A stretch of DNA of 64,000 nucleotides from Flaccisagitta enflata (GCA_965153355.1 OZ231126.1:66774001-66838000); one strand, 5' to 3'. Numbered from the stretch's first letter, positions 1-13,472 are shown. Notes: a model not told the origin generated them from the sequence alone. Made by a program: numbers and translations.

Positions 1-138
1 TTGTGGTTAGATGCTTGAGAGATCGGCACCAGAGGAGACGGAGCCGAACTCGGCAAAGAAAGAATGAGAAATTTGGAAGCCGCAGACAGATTGATGGCTC
101 TTATTACTTTTGTGTCTGTGATAAAGTAGGAGGAATGT

Positions 139-179
<41 letters not shown>

Positions 180-412
180 CACGCGTTGAGTCAATTTCTC
201 GTTTTCTTCTTTCTTTTATCTGTCTGTAGAATTTTCTTTGTCTGTTCATTCATCCATCCTGATTGTCTTACAGCAGTCTGTGCATACACATCTATAAAAA
301 CATATATCATCAAATATCACCTTAAGTTATAGAATATTTATCAATTTCCTTATCATTTCCATGCGCAAGGGGGGAGGCAAGGGGGGAGGCAGGCGTCCCC
401 TTTCAACTCTTA

Positions 413-681
413 GGGCATGTTTCTAGTGACGACCGAAAACGCGTTTGTTTCCGTGAAACGCGATAACAGTGTGAACACATATTCAAGAATTTCAACTGTC
501 CCACGAGGCAGGGAGCGAAGTGAGTGAGCGAGCCCGTGAACGGCGCGGGTGAACAAAACGAGTGTAGCAAAGTGGAGCGCTGCAGAGCGAGTGAGCGTAG
601 TGAGCCGTGGAAGCAAACTAACTTAGCGAGCGACCAAGTGGCCCGTTCAAAACGCGATTGTCTCTGACTAGAAACGCCCCC
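413..681 (+). mobile_element. Palindromic MITE, GGGCGTTTCTAG family, copy 1
   Basis: Ends GGGCATGTTTCTAGTG and GACTAGAAACGCCCCC are inverted. The inside carries AACGCGTTTG, GTGAAACGCGATAACAG, GTGAACACATATTCAAGAAT and a stretch of imperfect GAGCGAAGTGAGTGAGCGAG repeats. Four family members are in this window. Confidence 0.75.
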
Positions 682-691
682 TTATTTAACC

Positions 692-875
692 GAGTTTTAG
701 TGCGCGCTACGCGGCATTGTAAGCCACTCTTTGGTCCATTGGTCCATTTGTCTGCCCATTAGTCATATTTGTCGATTTTAGCGTTCATGCATCGCCTCCC
801 TGCCTTAACAACCTCCTACATCTCTGCTCCTGCCCACCCGCACGCAAGTGAGGTTGCCGTTTATCTGGCCTTGTT
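692..875 (-). mobile_element. AACAAGG SINE-like repeat
   Basis: Reverse orientation: starts at 875 with AACAAGGCCAGATAAACGGC, passes GCGTGCGGGTGGGCAGGAGC, and ends near the inverted hairpin TAGTGCGCGCTACGCGGCA. Confidence 0.6.
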
Positions 876-970
876 TTTTTTCCCTGCCTGTGTAGTTGAT
901 TTCTGTTAATGGTTGTCCCTCTAACAGTTTTTCATTGATTTTGTCTATCCTTGTCCCTGTGTTTCTGTCG

Positions 971-1061
<91 letters not shown>

Positions 1062-1532
1062 TCACTCTCTCACTCTCTTATTATTTTTCTAACTTGATGA
1101 CAGAGTGAAACTCAAATGCAGTTTCCCCTCAACCTTTCTTTCAATCCTTTAGTCCTTCAAAGATCAGAATTACACGTTGAGATGACAAATTTGAGGTCCC
1201 TAAAAAGTTGAAAGTTTTCTATTTCAGAACTTTTAATGAGTTGCTTGATTTGACAGATTAACTTTAACAATAAAAGGATATAATTTATATATCAACTAAT
1301 AGTTTTCCTGAAAATGTTGGAGCACAACTCTTTTTATCAAAAAATTTTTCTTGAAAATAGCCGAAAAAGAGTATTACCTCGGGCATTCTCTTATTTTGTA
1401 AAATAATCTCTTAAAATAAGAAAGAATTGTACTCAAATCAGAAACAGCTGGTTTGCTTCAATTGTTTTAATTAGGAAAAAAAAGGAGTTTGTTCTCATTT
1501 GTACAACTTTTTTCCAACCACCTTGATTGGGC

Positions 1533-1757
1533 AACAAGGCTGGATACGCCATTACCCAAGTTGTGTGCAGGTAGGTAGGGGCATGGATGAAATAGGGACA
1601 CCAAGCATAAAGACATTAGCAGTGATGCGAAAAACTACCGGTAATTACCGTAAAAGCAAAGTGTGACGGATCGATGTTCTCACACACCAACAGATTGACG
1701 GACTGATGGACTGACCGACAGACATAGCGGGTTGTTTCATTGCATGCACGCGACATA
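1533..1757 (+). mobile_element. AACAAGG SINE-like repeat
   Basis: Starts AACAAGGCTGGATACGCC and ends near GCATGCACGCGAC. Diverged, with an extra CGATGTTCTCACACACC stretch and the usual GACTGATGGACTGACCGAC run. Confidence 0.55.
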
Positions 1758-1821
1758 TAACAAATATGTGAGTAATGCAAGTTATCCATGTAGTTTCCAC
1801 ATGCCGCAGTGCAGACATATA

Positions 1822-2100
1822 GGGGGCATTTCTAGTCAAAGACGATCGCATTTTGAAAAGGCCACTTGGTCGCTCGCTACGTTTGTTCGCTCGCACCGCT
1901 CACTCCGCTTACTCCGCTCACTCACTCCGCAGCGCTCCGCTTTGCTACGCTCGCTTCGCTCGCTCGCTCTGTTCACAGGCTCGCTCACTCACTTCGCTCA
2001 CTCCCTTGTGGGACAGTTGAAATTCTTGAATATGTGTTCACGCTATTATCGCGTTTCATAGGAACAAACGCGTTTTTCATCTTCACTAGAAACACGCCCT
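1822..2100 (-). mobile_element. Palindromic MITE, GGGCGTTTCTAG family, copy 2
   Basis: The reverse-orientation copy begins GGGGGCATTTCTAGTCAAAG and ends CTAGAAACACGCCCT. It has the same internal CGCTCACTCCGCTCACTC-type repeats as copy 1. Apparent open frames across it come from the repeat. Confidence 0.75.
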
Positions 2101-2218
2101 CAGTCTTTACAAATACGTTTCCGCAGTTGCGTTGTGGAACGTCATGAGTGAGATGACAAAGGTGACAACTTAAGGAGAGGCGCAATAGCTGAGTGTGCAG
2201 AGTGATAGAATAAGAGAA

Positions 2219-2338
<120 letters not shown>

Positions 2339-2651
2339 CAAACCAAAATTTTATTGAAATTTGAATAGGTGTTTTTTCCTTTTTCAAAATTCCTTTCCAG
2401 TTTAAGTCAAGGATTGTCATCACCCTATCTATCTACCTTTTAGCCTCATAACCAAAAGTGCAACAGGGTCGTTGTTTTTTTTTTGCCAATTTTTAAACCA
2501 CTGTAGTTTGGAATTTAACTGTGCTAACTTTTAGATATAGATTCAGACTAAAGATTTTAAATCTTCCCCTTGGGCTTAAAGTTGAATACACCATTTTGGA
2601 AAGCATTGTACTATACGTCAAAAAAATGCATTTGCCATTGTATGTTTCTTG

Positions 2652-3407
2652 GGCACCAGCCCCAAAGGGAACAAAGTCCTGTAGAACACAGGGGGAATCT
2701 GTCTGTCCATCCTTCTGTATGTCTGTTCATTGGTACGTCCATCCCCCCGCCCAATCCTGGGGCCGGGCTTCTTCTCTTTTGGGGCTCAAATCCAAATTGT
2801 ATGGCCCCATTCCAAGCAAAATGGCCCAAAACCAAGCAAAATGGCCCAAATCTGGTTAGAAAACCTTAGTTCTGGTTTGAGTCTCATGATTTTGGCCCCT
2901 TTGACCTAGATCCTGGCTTCTGATACCCGGATTTTGGCTCTAAAACCCACATCCCAGCTTCAGAGATCCAGATCTTGACCTCTGAGACCCAGATTCTGGC
3001 TTCCAAGACCCAGGTTCTGGCCTCAAAAGCTTAAATCCTGGCCTCAGAGACCTAAATCCTGGCCTCAGAGACCTAAATCCTGGCCTCAAAGACTCAAAAA
3101 TCCTGGCCTCTGAGACCAAGAAACTGTTCTCTGAGACCCAGCTTCTGGCTTGCTCCCCCCTCAAGTCTCAACTTAATCAAAAAACTGCTCAAGAAGGACA
3201 TGGGTACTATTGTCCTTATGCTGTCTTTTGTCATTTCTCCATGGTATTCAATGAGAGTTTGAATAACAGGGCATCCTGGACAGAAGGAAGGCAGACAAAA
3301 GGACGGACGGATGGATGGACGGAAGAAGAGATCCCCCTGTGTTCTACAGAACTTTGTTCCATTTGAGGCTGCTGCCCTGCTCCCCCTCAACCTAAATCAC
3401 ATACTAC
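2652..3407. mobile_element. Fold-back element (GGGCAGCGGCCCC family) with CTGAGACC minisatellite core
   Basis: The left end GGGCACCAGCCCCAAAGGGA then ACAAAGTCCTGTAGAACACA is repeated inverted at 3,340-3,400. The core (about 2,870-3,150) is a ~23-bp array of the type TCTGAGACCCAGATTCTGGC. CTGTCTGTCC/GGACGGACGG runs also mirror each other inside the arms. Confidence 0.7.
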
Positions 3408-3562
3408 TCAAGCAGGGCACGGCACAGTGTCTTATGTATGTCACCCCTAAGCAATTTGGCAAAAGTCACAAATATCACAATTTTTTGCCTTAAACCAATC
3501 ATATGTATTGCATAGAAGTCAAAAAAAGTTATAGAGCACATTTGGTAAAGAATTGACAACGC

Positions 3563-5845
3563 AGTGCCGTAAAATGCCGTAAAATTCCGTAATAATGGCA
3601 TTTTTGCCAGTTTTTCAGGTTAATGATGTTAAAAAAAAGTTGTTATGGTTGGGAAACGGTCATACAGTAACTGTGTGGCTCTGAGATATACTCATACCAA
3701 AGATCAAGTGAAACCGTCATCATTCAGCGTCATTTTTTGCCGTAAAATGCCGTAAAAATGGCTATTTTCACACTTTTTTAGGTCATTATTGTTTTAAAAA
3801 CGCTGTAATAGGTGGCAAAGGGTCAAATACTAATGGTTTGGCTCTGGAACATACTCTTGCCAAAAATTGAGTGGAGCCGTCATCATTCAGTGTCATTTTT
3901 TGCCGTAAAATGCCGTAAAAATGGCTATTTTCACACTTTTTTAAGTCGTAAATGTTTTAAAACAGCTGTAATAGGTGGCAAAGGGTCAAATACTAATGGT
4001 TTGGCTCTGGAACATACTCGCCAAAAATTGAGTGGAGCCGTCATCATTCAGTGTCATTTTTTGCCGTAAAATGCCGTAAAAATGGCTATTTTCACACTTT
4101 TTTAAGTTGTAAATGTTTTAAAACAGCTCTAAAAGGTAGCAAAGGGTCAAACACTAATAGTTTGGCTCTGGAACAAATTCTCACCTAAAATCGAGTGAAG
4201 CCGTTGTCTTTCAGTGTCATTTTTTGCCCTAAAATGCCGTAAAAATGGCTATTTTCACACTTTTTTCAGTCGTAAATGTTTTAAAACAGCTGTAATAGGT
4301 GGAAAAGGGTCAAATACTAATGGTTTGGCTCTGGAACATACTCTTGCCAAAAATTGAGTAGAGCCGTCATCATTCAGTGTCATTTTTTGCCGTAAAATGC
4401 CGTAAAAATGGCTATTTTCACACTTTTTTAAGTCGTAAATGTTTTAAAACAGCTCTAAAAGGTAGCAAAGGGTCAAACACTAATAGTTTGGCTCTGGAAC
4501 AAATTCTTACCAAAAATCGAGTGAAGCCGTTGTCGTTCAGTGTCATTTTTTGCCGTAAAATGCCGTAAAAATGGCTATTTTCACACTTTTTTAGGTCGTT
4601 CATGTTTTAAAGCAGCTGTAATAGGTGGCAAAGGGTCAAACACTAATGGTTTGGCTCTGGGACATACTTTTGCCAAATATTGAGTGGAGCCATCATCATT
4701 CAATGTCTTTTTTTGCCGTAAAATGCCGTAAAAATGGCTATTTTCACATTTTTTTAAGTCGTAAATGTTTTAAAGAGCTCTAATAGGTAGCAAAGGGTCA
4801 AACACTAATAGCTTGGCTCTGGGACAAATTCTTACCAAAAATCGAGTGAAGCCATTGTCGTTCAGTGTCATTTTTTGCCATAAAATGCCGTAAAAATGGC
4901 TATTTTCACACTTTTTTAGGTCGTTAATGTTTTAAAACAGCTGTAAAAGGTGGCAAAGGGTCAACAGTTTGGCTCTGGGACATATTCTTACCAAAAAACG
5001 AGTGAAGCCGCTGTCATTCAGTGTCATTTTTTGCCATAAAATGCCGTAAAAATGGCTATTTTCACACTTCTTTAGGTCGTTAATGTGTTGAAACAGCTGT
5101 AGTAGCTGGCAAAGGATAAAACATTAATAGTTTGGCTCTGGGACTTACTCTTGTCTAACCATGGCCAAAAAAAAAATGGCACATCTTTTTCACGCCTCTC
5201 GGTTGGTTCATAATAAGTGAAACTAAGAAAAATCAGTGAGCATTTTAAAGAGCTTCAAAAAATCTTTCATTTGAGTGGTCTCAGAATGTTGTAGCTCTAA
5301 AACTTTAGAAATTACAATGATATGAAGAAAAAAGGTCAATTTTGCTTACTGCCAGAAAGAGCGTTTTCACATATCACTTTGAACTGTACCTTTCGTTTTC
5401 ATTTAATCATAACTTCTAAACGAATCAAGCTAAAAATTTCTGCTTGGCGCCATTTTGAAGAAAATTTTCTAAATTTTTTTTTCCTCATGAATTTTTTTTG
5501 ATTTACTTAAGTATTTTTACTGATACATAGAAAAACAAGGAAAATTTTGATGATCGAATGATCTACTCAGGCAAAAGCAGAGTAATCGACTTCATTTAGT
5601 TGTCATTCTTAAACAAAAAAACTCACAATATTCTGCTTGGTCTAGTTTTAAAGAACTTTCGAAGATCTTTCTAACAGTCACTGATTTTCTATAGTTTAAT
5701 CTAAAGAGAGTGAATCAGCTTGCATTTAAAGATGAGTGTGCCATTTTTTTTTGGGCATGGTTAAAATCGAGTGAAGCCGTTGTCATTTGGTGTCATTTTT
5801 TGCTGTAAAATGCCGTAAACATGGCTATTTTCACACTTTTTGGGC
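3563..5845. repeat. ~163-bp satellite, about 10 monomers
   Basis: Each monomer carries CAGTGTCATTTTTTGCCGTA, AAATGCCGTAAAAATGGC, TATTTTCACACTTTTTTA, GTTTTAAAACAGCTGTAATA and GTTTGGCTCTGGAACATACT. The TTTTTTGCC mark recurs about every 163 bases from 3,728 to 5,023 and once more at ~5,788 after a MITE. Short open frames within it are repeat artefacts. Confidence 0.85.
5158..5761. mobile_element. TA-flanked MITE (604 bp) inserted in the 163-bp satellite
   Basis: The ends are ACCATGGCC followed by A-run and TGGCACA, inverted at the right end as ACCATGCCC, A-run, TGGCACAC. The target is TA (5156-5157, 5762-5763). The intact satellite reads CACCTAAAATCGAGTG at the equivalent spot (4184 region), giving an uninterrupted reference site. 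The interior is AT-rich without a reading frame. Confidence 0.8.
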
Positions 5846-5895
5846 AGCGGCCCCAAAGGCCTATGCTTTCACATATGGGGGACTTTCTCCTTCTC
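5845..5895. mobile_element. Truncated end of a GGGCAGCGGCCCC fold-back element
   Basis: GGGCAGCGGCCCCAAAGG then CCTATGCTTTCACATATG matches the terminus of the complete copies in inverted orientation, but no partner end or minisatellite follows. It abuts the last 163-bp satellite unit. Confidence 0.6.
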
Positions 5896-6049
5896 CGACC
5901 ATTTTTGCCACTGTGTCATTTGTCATCAGGAACATGTGGGATACTAAAAAAACAAAAAAACAAATAAATTTATCTTAAATTTTTTCATTTATATAACTCT
6001 TGGTAGAAAAAAGGTATTTTTAACATTTTTTAAGCATAAAATCTTTTTT

Positions 6050-8230
6050 TCAGCTTTGAAAATTCTAATGAATACTGAAAATGTGAGGCAATAGTTTGGA
6101 TGTACACATTTTAACCCTTCACAACATGTTTTTTGAGATAGCATACAAATTAGAGCTTAAAAATAGCTTAAAAATGATAAAATTTGGTTTTTTTAAGCAA
6201 TTTTGATCTTTAAACTTTAAAAAAATCTCCAACAACTGGTTGTTCTGGGTAGAAAAATCTTTACTCAAACTATGACTACACATTACAAGGATTTTTCTGG
6301 ATAAATGAGGTAGTGACAACCAGCGGGCTGAAATGACCCTGCCCATAGCCCCTGCCCATTGGAAATACAATCTTATTAGGGCCATTGCCACTGCCTCTGC
6401 CTGAGATCCAACTGCTAACATGATCTCAATCACTCACCACCCCTTTTCCCACTACTATACCACCTTCTCTCTTCTTCTAAAATACTGACCCTACTTAGAT
6501 AGTTGTCAGTGCTGCTGCCACTGCCTCCGCCGCCGCCGCCGCCTCTGCCTCTGCTACAACAAATCTGTCTACATGATCTCAATCTCCCGCCGCCGCCTCC
6601 TCCATTTGTTTTGTATCATGGGTATTTCCATTGTAGAGATTAATTTCAGCTGCTACTATCTCTTTAACGCTGCCGCCGCCTCCTCCTCCTGCTGCTGCTG
6701 CTCCTCCTCCTCCTCCTCCTCCTCCTCCGCCGCCGCCGCCGCCTCCACTCCTCCTTGTCTTTCTCTGCCGCCGCCGCCGCCTCCACTCCTCCTCGTCCTT
6801 CTCCTTCTCCGCCGCCGCCTCCTCTCCTCCTCCTCCTTCTCCGCCGCCTCCTCTTCTTGTTCTTCTCCGCCGCCGCTGCCGCCTCCACTCCTCGTCCTTT
6901 TCCGCCGCCACCGCCGCCTCCTCTCCTCCTCGTCCTCTCCGCCACCGCCGCCGCCGCCGCCTCTTACCTCCTCCCCACCGCCTCCTCTCCTCATCCTCCT
7001 CCTCCTCTTCCCACTTGCTGCGCCGCCGCCGCCGCCGCCTCCTCCTTCCTCCGTTGCCCACCGCCTCCTCCTCCTCCTCCTCCCCAACTGCCGCCGCCGC
7101 CGCCTCCTTTACAAAAAAAAAAATCAAATTTAAAAAAATTTAAAGAACATTTTATAAAATATAAAAGAAAGAATCAAATTTAAAAGAAATCAAATAAAAG
7201 AAATGAAAAAAAAAAAGAAAAAGAAAATCTAAAAAAAGTATTTGAAATGAATTAAAAGAATAATTAAAAAAAATTCAAGGAGAGGAGGCGGAGTCGGTGG
7301 CGGCGGCGGCGGCGGCGGCGGTGGAGGAAGAGGAGGAGGCGGCGGCGGCAGCAGCAATGGAGGAGGAGGCTATGGCGGAAAAGGAGGAGACGGCGGGAGG
7401 AGGAGGCGGTGGTGGTTGTGGGGGAGGAGGCGGCGGCGGCGGCGGAGGATGATGAGGAGGTTGAGGAGAGGAGGTGGTGGCAAGGGAGGAGGAGGAATGA
7501 GGAGGCAGTCGTGGTTGAGGAGGAGGAGGATGTGGAGGTGGGAGAGAATTTTTTTTCACTTTAATGGTGAGAAAGATGTGTACTACACATTGTGTAGCAG
7601 CATGGGAGGGGGCAACAAAGCTGGTGAGGGCGGCGGTGGCAGGAGGGGGGCTATAACAGTGGAGGCAGAGGCGGCGGTGGCAGGTCCACTGTTATTTTTT
7701 AGTCAAATTTGAGACAGACCACTGGGAGTCAATGGGTGGGATAAATACAGCTGCATAATCAGTTTTTTGCTCAAAAATGCTAAAAAAAGCCATAATTTTG
7801 TTATTTTTAAGCTATTTTTGGGCTATAGACCCAAAACTATCATGAATAACTGGTTATTCAGGGCATAAGTATTTATACTCGAACTAATACTATACATTTC
7901 TAGAACTTTTTTTGAGTTTTTATGCTTCAATAACATGAAAAAACTTAAAAACGCTGAAAAAAGCAATATTTTGCTATTTTTAGGCTATTTTTAAGCTCTT
8001 ATCTGATAAATATGTAAAAAAACTTGTTGTTACAGGTAGAAATGTGTATATTCAGACTATTGCCACAAATTTCCAGGATTCATGGGGATTTTTGAAGCTA
8101 CATAAACAATTATTAACCAAAAAAATGCTAAAAATAAGCTTTTTTTACCTAAAAAGTGCTATAAACAAAAAAATTTGGGATGAATTTTTTTGTTTTTTGT
8201 TTTGTTTACAATATGGAAATAACTGAACTG
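6050..8230. repeat. Old diverged tandem repeat around the CCG hairpin
   Basis: Three diverged units share AACTGGTTGTTCTGGGTAGA / AACTGGTTATTCAGGGCATA / AACTTGTTGTTACAGGTAGA (6,233, 7,845, 8,018), each followed by TACTCAAACTAT-like sequence, and AT-rich TTTTTAAGCTATTTTT. No genes. 8,230-9,170 is AT-rich unique sequence in which I see nothing. Confidence 0.5.
6500..7700. repeat. Large CCG/CCT - CGG/AGG inverted repeat with A-rich loop
   Basis: 6,515-7,108 is an imperfect pyrimidine-rich CCG/CCT array, and 7,284-7,550 plus 7,626-7,682 is the complementary CGG/AGG array. About 175 A-rich bases lie between. CACTGCCTCCGCCGCCGCC at 6,519 is mirrored by GGCGGCGGTGGCA near 7,670. The Pro/Ser/Gly/Arg-rich frames on both strands are artefacts of composition. 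Confidence 0.7.
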
Positions 8231-9188
8231 ATAATTGGCCATTTTTGACTTTTCCAAAATTTTTGGATAATTTCACCCAAAATCATGGTTTTTTTGCGTA
8301 TAGTATTTGGGCAAGTATCATCGATTTGATCGGCTATAGCGTATGCAAATAGTCTCTAGGGTCAGTGACAACCCTCATGCAAAATTTGGAGACAATAGGA
8401 GCAAAACAGCCAAAAAAAATGTGTTTTTTCAATTTTTAAGTGATAGGTCAGTTGGGCTGGTATGCATATTAAAAAAAAATTCAACTGTTGGTTTTGGAAA
8501 CACCATATCAAGGTAGTATTTATACTAAAAATTTATGGAGTCAGCTAAATTTTGGTTGTAGATATTCAAATTTGATTTTTGTCATTTTTGTCATTTTTGA
8601 TATTCTGGCAAATTTGGACAAAAATGACTGAAAGCCCGCCAGAGTCCGACTATTTTGACACTGGTCCTGGAAACTACCCTTATAGGGCTTTCAAATTGTG
8701 AAAAAAAATTCATGGGGTTTTCTGGGGTAATATAAGTTTCAGGTCCATTTTTGCGCGTATTTTATGTTAAAAAAGATGAAAAAATGTACTTTTTTGTTTA
8801 TCGCGACTAGGATACTAGACTATATGGGATTTTTTTTTTCAGATACCAGTGGAGCTGCTCAAAACCGAGCCAGCAAAAAAATCCGCATGTCCAAAATGCA
8901 ATTTTTAGAGCCACAGCGACCGATTTTGTAACAACGATTCATGACGAAAAAGGTCGAAATTTCAACCCCCCAAAAAAGTCGATTTTCAACTTTGTGGAGG
9001 TTGAAGCGCCACGTTAGTCGGAAAAAAAGTTGAAAATCATTAGTTTGGTCTTAGTTTACATATTACCTGGCCATTAAAAAAAAGATTAACGCCAAAATCT
9101 CAATTTTGATTTTTGACCCCCCAAAGTTAGCCCTGGTGACGCTTTTCATCAAGATACGACAGGGTGCACGGGTACCGCTGTACCGCTG

Positions 9189-9282
<94 letters not shown>

Positions 9283-9403
9283 TTTGAAAGAGAAAGGGCG
9301 ACATTAACAAGCGTCACATGTGATGGTGCTTCAAATCTAGCCATCCTTGACTGATATATTGAAGAAGCAGCAAGGATGAAAGAGAAATAGTGAGAGGAAA
9401 GGA

Positions 9404-9489
<86 letters not shown>

Positions 9490-10242
9490 CCAGTGATAAA
9501 TGAAGCGACAGACAGACAGACAGATAGACTGGCAGTGAAGCAGGCGACCGTGATAGGGAAAGATCATCCATAAAGCTTGGTTTGGCCAACATTGGGATGT
9601 CAGTAACACAACCGAGTCATGGCTCTAATTTTTACAAGCTACAATTGAATGAATGAACGAATAGTTTATTCTTGTACTGGGTTTATGTAGAAAGTACCCA
9701 AATTTCCTGTGGATTTCCTTTGGGAAATTATTGCGCTTTTTTGTAAGACCTGTTGTTAATAGATACCACTAAAACAAAAAGAAACAATCCGCCTTTTTTT
9801 AGTGTCATTTTCTTTTTCTTTTTTTTCTCTCTTCCTCACTATCTCTTACCTATTTTTCTCTTTATCCATTTATCCATTTATTTGCTATTTTTTTATTGAT
9901 AGTCGTGACAACAATTTTTTCATTATTTTACAGTTTTTGCTAGTTTTGATGGCCACAAACGAAACGGTAAAAGAATTTTGTATTGTACCAATGCCTGATT
10001 TTCGCAAGTTAAAAACCAGCGTGCTTCTTTTCTGGGTTGGGCCAAAGTAAGTTCATTTGTGGTAGTCGTGTCGTTGTGAGTTTCGGGACTCTGGGTTCTC
10101 TGAAAACTGAGTAGAAGTGCCTCTGTCCAATAAACCCAAGTAAGTTGATATTTTTGAGCCCGGGGCAATTCAAGCGATATAATATGTCCATAGCACTGAT
10201 ATCATGTAAGGTAGAAATTGCTAATGCTAAAAAGAAAAAAAA

Positions 10243-10414
10243 AACAAGGCCGGATACACGGCAAACCAGTCGCGGACGGTTAGGCAGGAGCAGTAATGCG
10301 AAAATGACTCGGATTTTAAAAATGTGACGGACAGACCGATGGACCGACATACCGACATACCGACCTACCGACCGACACGGCAAGGTTTAGAGTCGCGTGC
10401 ACGCGACTAAAAAG
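10243..10414 (+). mobile_element. AACAAGG SINE-like repeat, best complete copy
   Basis: Starts AACAAGGCCGGATACACGGC, carries GGCAGGAGCAGTAATGCGAA and a GACCGACATACC microsatellite, and ends in the hairpin AGTCGCGTGCACGCGACT followed by AAAAAG. An A-rich end and variable length suggest a retroposed short element. Origin unknown. Confidence 0.65.
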
Positions 10415-10808
10415 AATCTTAGACCGCCGGACAGCTTTCCATCAGGCAGACTTCCGTCGGGCGGCATTTCTACGGGACAACGTCGGTGATATCCTTCACG
10501 ATTCTCGATTGAAGGCTCTCACGCGGTTTTGATACTCGTCTTATATCAAAACTCGGCAATGTCCGTTCCTCACTGTCTGCCTCACTTCTTACCTCGCTGC
10601 CTCTCTTTCTGTCCAAATGTCTTCTTTAATCAGAAAAACCTTGCTTGGAGTCGTGTTTGTCAGAAACGTCATCTTAAATTGGAGCATATGTACCTTGAGA
10701 CTTTATCTATTATCTCCATAGAACCGTATTTTTTTCCATAAATCCGCCCACCTGGCGTGCACAAATCATGTTTCTCCCATTTCACTGTTTTTATTTTGCA
10801 CCGTCTCT

Positions 10809-11032
<224 letters not shown>

Positions 11033-11140
11033 CGACCTACTTGAACGAGCATTGACGTACACGAATGATTCCAAATGCGTTCAATTGTGAATGTGTGTGT
11101 CTGTCTGCTTATAAGTTTCCATAACTGTTGATCTAGATCT

Positions 11141-11145
11141 CCCTA

Positions 11146-11184
<39 letters not shown>

Positions 11185-11470
11185 ACATATCTGTCTGTCT
11201 GTCTCTCTCACTTCTCTCACTTCTCTCTCTGACTCTCTGACTTTCTCTCTCTCTCTTCTCTCTCTCCTTCTTTCTTCTCTCTCTCTCTCTTTCTTCCTCT
11301 CTCTCTTCTGTTCTTCTCTTCTGTCTCTCTCTCTCCTTCTGTCTTCTTTTCTTTCCTCTCCTTTCTTACCCTCTCTCTCTTCTTTCTTTGTCTCTTCTTC
11401 TTCTCTTCTCTCTTCCTCTTCTTCTTCTTCTTCTTCTTCTTCTTTTCTTCTCTCTCTCTCTCCGTCTCTC
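11141..11470. repeat. (CTGT)n then degenerate pyrimidine tract
   Basis: CTGT units to ~11,200, then CTCTCTTCTTTCTTC-type sequence including (TTC)n at ~11,418-11,443. Not coding. Confidence 0.85.
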
Positions 11471-11832
11471 TTTCGCTCCTTCCGCCCCCCCTCTTTTTGC
11501 CTCCGGGTCGATTCTGAGTCGGTGGTCCATCCAAAAGAGTGATGGCTTCAGTCTTTTTCAGCTCGGCAGAGAAAAAAAAATCAAGAAAATAAGTAAATCA
11601 AAGGAAAAGCCGATAGATATTCCCTACTGTACTTTACTGTACTGTACTTAACCACATGAATACAGTCACTGATCTACACACACAAACAGACACACACATA
11701 CCCAGACACACAACCAGACAGACCGACAGACGGGCAGAAAAACAATCAGGCAGACAGGCAGACACACAAACGCAGAAAAAAAAAACACAAACACACAGAC
11801 AGACAGAGAAAGAGATAGAGACGGTCAGACAA

Positions 11833-11929
<97 letters not shown>

Positions 11930-12036
11930 GGCCTTGCGTATGGCGTTTTTTTCCTCGGTTTTGGTCTGGGTCGGATTACCCCAAAACCTTTCCCGGGTTA
12001 CGGTTTTATATCCTGTATAGATAAAGAAGAAAGATA

Positions 12037-12586
12037 CAGTACGATGGGAGAATGACGACCTAGACTGAGGAGATTTTAGGCTATCCTAATTTATTTGTAT
12101 CAAAATATTTGAGATTCATCAAATGTCTCATTGAGTGAATGCATTTGTGTCTCTTAAACCTCAACCTGTGACTTGACCCCATCAAGACTTCATTTTTCAA
12201 GGTTCCAAACCATTTCATTACATTGGGCTTAAAAATTTATATAATTTGACGAAAAATCAGCTCAATCGACTATTTTTACAGGTTTTACAGCCATGCTTTA
12301 ATAAACAAAGCAGTAATTTTAAAACTTAAAACATTATAAACCTGTAAAATAGACCAATTGAGGTGATTTTTTTCAAACCATACTAAAATTTCCCACCCAT
12401 CTATTTAGGTTAAAACTGAAAAACAAGTCTTGAGAAAGTCATAAGCTGAAGTTTGAGAGACTTAAACATTTTCACTCAATAAAGCAACCTTTAATTACCC
12501 TAGATCTCAAATATTTTATGATACAAACAAAATTAAGGTACTTAAAATCTATCCTCCAGTCTAGGTCGTCATTGCTCCCATCACTG
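12037..12586. mobile_element. TA-flanked palindromic MITE, 550 bp
   Basis: The left end CAGTACGATGGGAG then AATGACGACCTAGACTG pairs with the right end CAGTGATGGGAG then CAATGACGACCTAGACTG (reverse complement). Flanks are TA on both sides. Inverted homology continues to the centre (ATTTTTACAGGTTT and AAACCTGTAAAATA), so the whole element is one imperfect hairpin. No coding sequence. Confidence 0.8.
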
Positions 12587-12748
12587 TAGATAGAAAAAGA
12601 AATGAGAGAAAAAAAGGGAGAAAAAAAAAATGAGGGAAATAAAACAAAGGAAGAACAAACACAAACAGAGACACAGACATAGTGAGACAGCAAAAATGTG
12701 AGCAAGAACAAAAAGAATTAGTTTGAACAACATAATAAGAAAAAAATG

Positions 12749-13112
<364 letters not shown>

Positions 13113-13270
13113 AAAAAAAAACAAAAAATAGTTTGATAAATAGAAATGAAAGAATGATATAGAAGCAAAAAACTCCTAGAAAACAAGGTCGGTTTTGTAA
13201 GCAAAACCGTACTACGGGTTTGGCCTCAAAACCGAGCCTCGGCCTTCTCACGGCCAAACCCGCAAGGCCT

Positions 13271-13359
<89 letters not shown>

Positions 13360-13472
13360 AATTTATGATGAGGGTCGCGGAGGTTTGTCAAAGGGCAGAG
13401 AGTTTCACAGCAGCCAGGGGTTAAAGTGGAGGCTCAAAAACGTATCTGGCGACGCGAAGGTAAAAAGAGAGA

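Noticed and set aside
6573-7133. Pro/Ser/Gly/Arg-rich frames on both strands
   Set aside because: GC-only CCG/CCT repeat open in most frames; no splice or start evidence.
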